13,486 nt of DNA, taken from JBOGJG01 sp050747825. GTDB lineage: Bacteria; Acidobacteriota; UBA6911; RPQK01; JBOGJG01. The stretch lies in the NCBI GenBank assembly GCA_050747825.1, contig JBOGJG010000370.1:1-13486 (forward strand), given 5' to 3'. Both the position numbers and the translations under genes were made by a program. Within the stretch, counting starts at the first letter, position 1, and the number at the start of each line of letters is the position of its first letter. The notes below the pieces were generated by a model that had not been told where the DNA came from, made no database searches, and saw nothing but the letters and a program-made list of their open reading frames with translations. Positions 13,451-13,486 of this stretch are shown piece after piece.

Positions 13451-13486
13451 GGTGTCCGGAGTGCCGGGTGTCAGGAAACCTGACAC
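13451..13486. repeat. Terminal hairpin repeat (GTGTCAGG-aaa-CCTGACAC)
   Basis: A perfect 8-bp stem with a 3-base loop occupies 13468-13486 and runs to the window end. Just before it are CCGG-agtg-CCGG (13456-13467) and a direct repeat GGTGTC at 13451 and 13467. The compact double-stem arrangement is like REP-type intergenic repeats. It lies about 22 nt upstream of the propeller gene and may continue outside the window. Confidence 0.5.

Overview
The window looks like a chromosomal segment of a moderately GC-rich Gram-negative bacterium. Acidobacteriota is the best guess, at roughly 60 percent. It rests on the combination of a long TPR/FG-GAP/ASPIC-UnbV exported protein, a secreted Asp-box propeller, a zinc-ribbon RDD membrane protein, an EF-P with an Asn loop tip, and short GGTCA-type intergenic repeats. 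There is no rRNA, tRNA, phage, IS element or CRISPR array. Ten genes fill the window and long gene-free stretches are absent.

Layout. On the plus strand, 41-2270 carries elongation factor P followed 19 bp later by ETF-ubiquinone oxidoreductase. A convergent gap (2271-2383) contains a long imperfect hairpin. All other genes are on the minus strand and are read from right to left. They are a secreted Asp-box beta-propeller protein (13429-11483), a zinc-ribbon/RDD membrane protein (11321-10617), a small single-pass membrane protein (10612-10295), queC (10261-9578), an SLC13-type transporter with two RCK_C domains (9581-7803), a bactofilin (7735-7199), a class I SAM methyltransferase-like protein (7202-6555), a 1162-residue exported TPR/FG-GAP/ASPIC-UnbV protein (6545-3057) and a HAD-family hydrolase (3001-2384).

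How the genes fit together. EF-P (translation of proline stretches) and ETF-QO (electrons from acyl-CoA dehydrogenases to quinone) are housekeeping genes. queC makes preQ0 for queuosine-type tRNA modification and overlaps the transporter gene by ATGA. Bactofilin and methyltransferase also overlap by ATGA, and the TPR/ASPIC gene follows 9 bp later with the HAD gene 55 bp beyond. Bactofilin to TPR/ASPIC is therefore probably one transcription unit with its own promoter, which may extend to HAD. It could link a cytoskeletal scaffold to a large envelope protein, but this is inference.

Two patterns deserve attention. First, six of the ten genes lack a Shine-Dalgarno sequence and instead have a -10-like hexamer ending only 6-9 nt before the start codon, which suggests leaderless transcription. 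Bactofilin is the contrast, with a clear AGGAG. Second, GGTCA/TGACC repeats with about 7-nt phasing form a large inverted repeat over the end of the propeller gene, and related motifs recur at other gene ends. Another hairpin repeat closes the window at 13451-13486.
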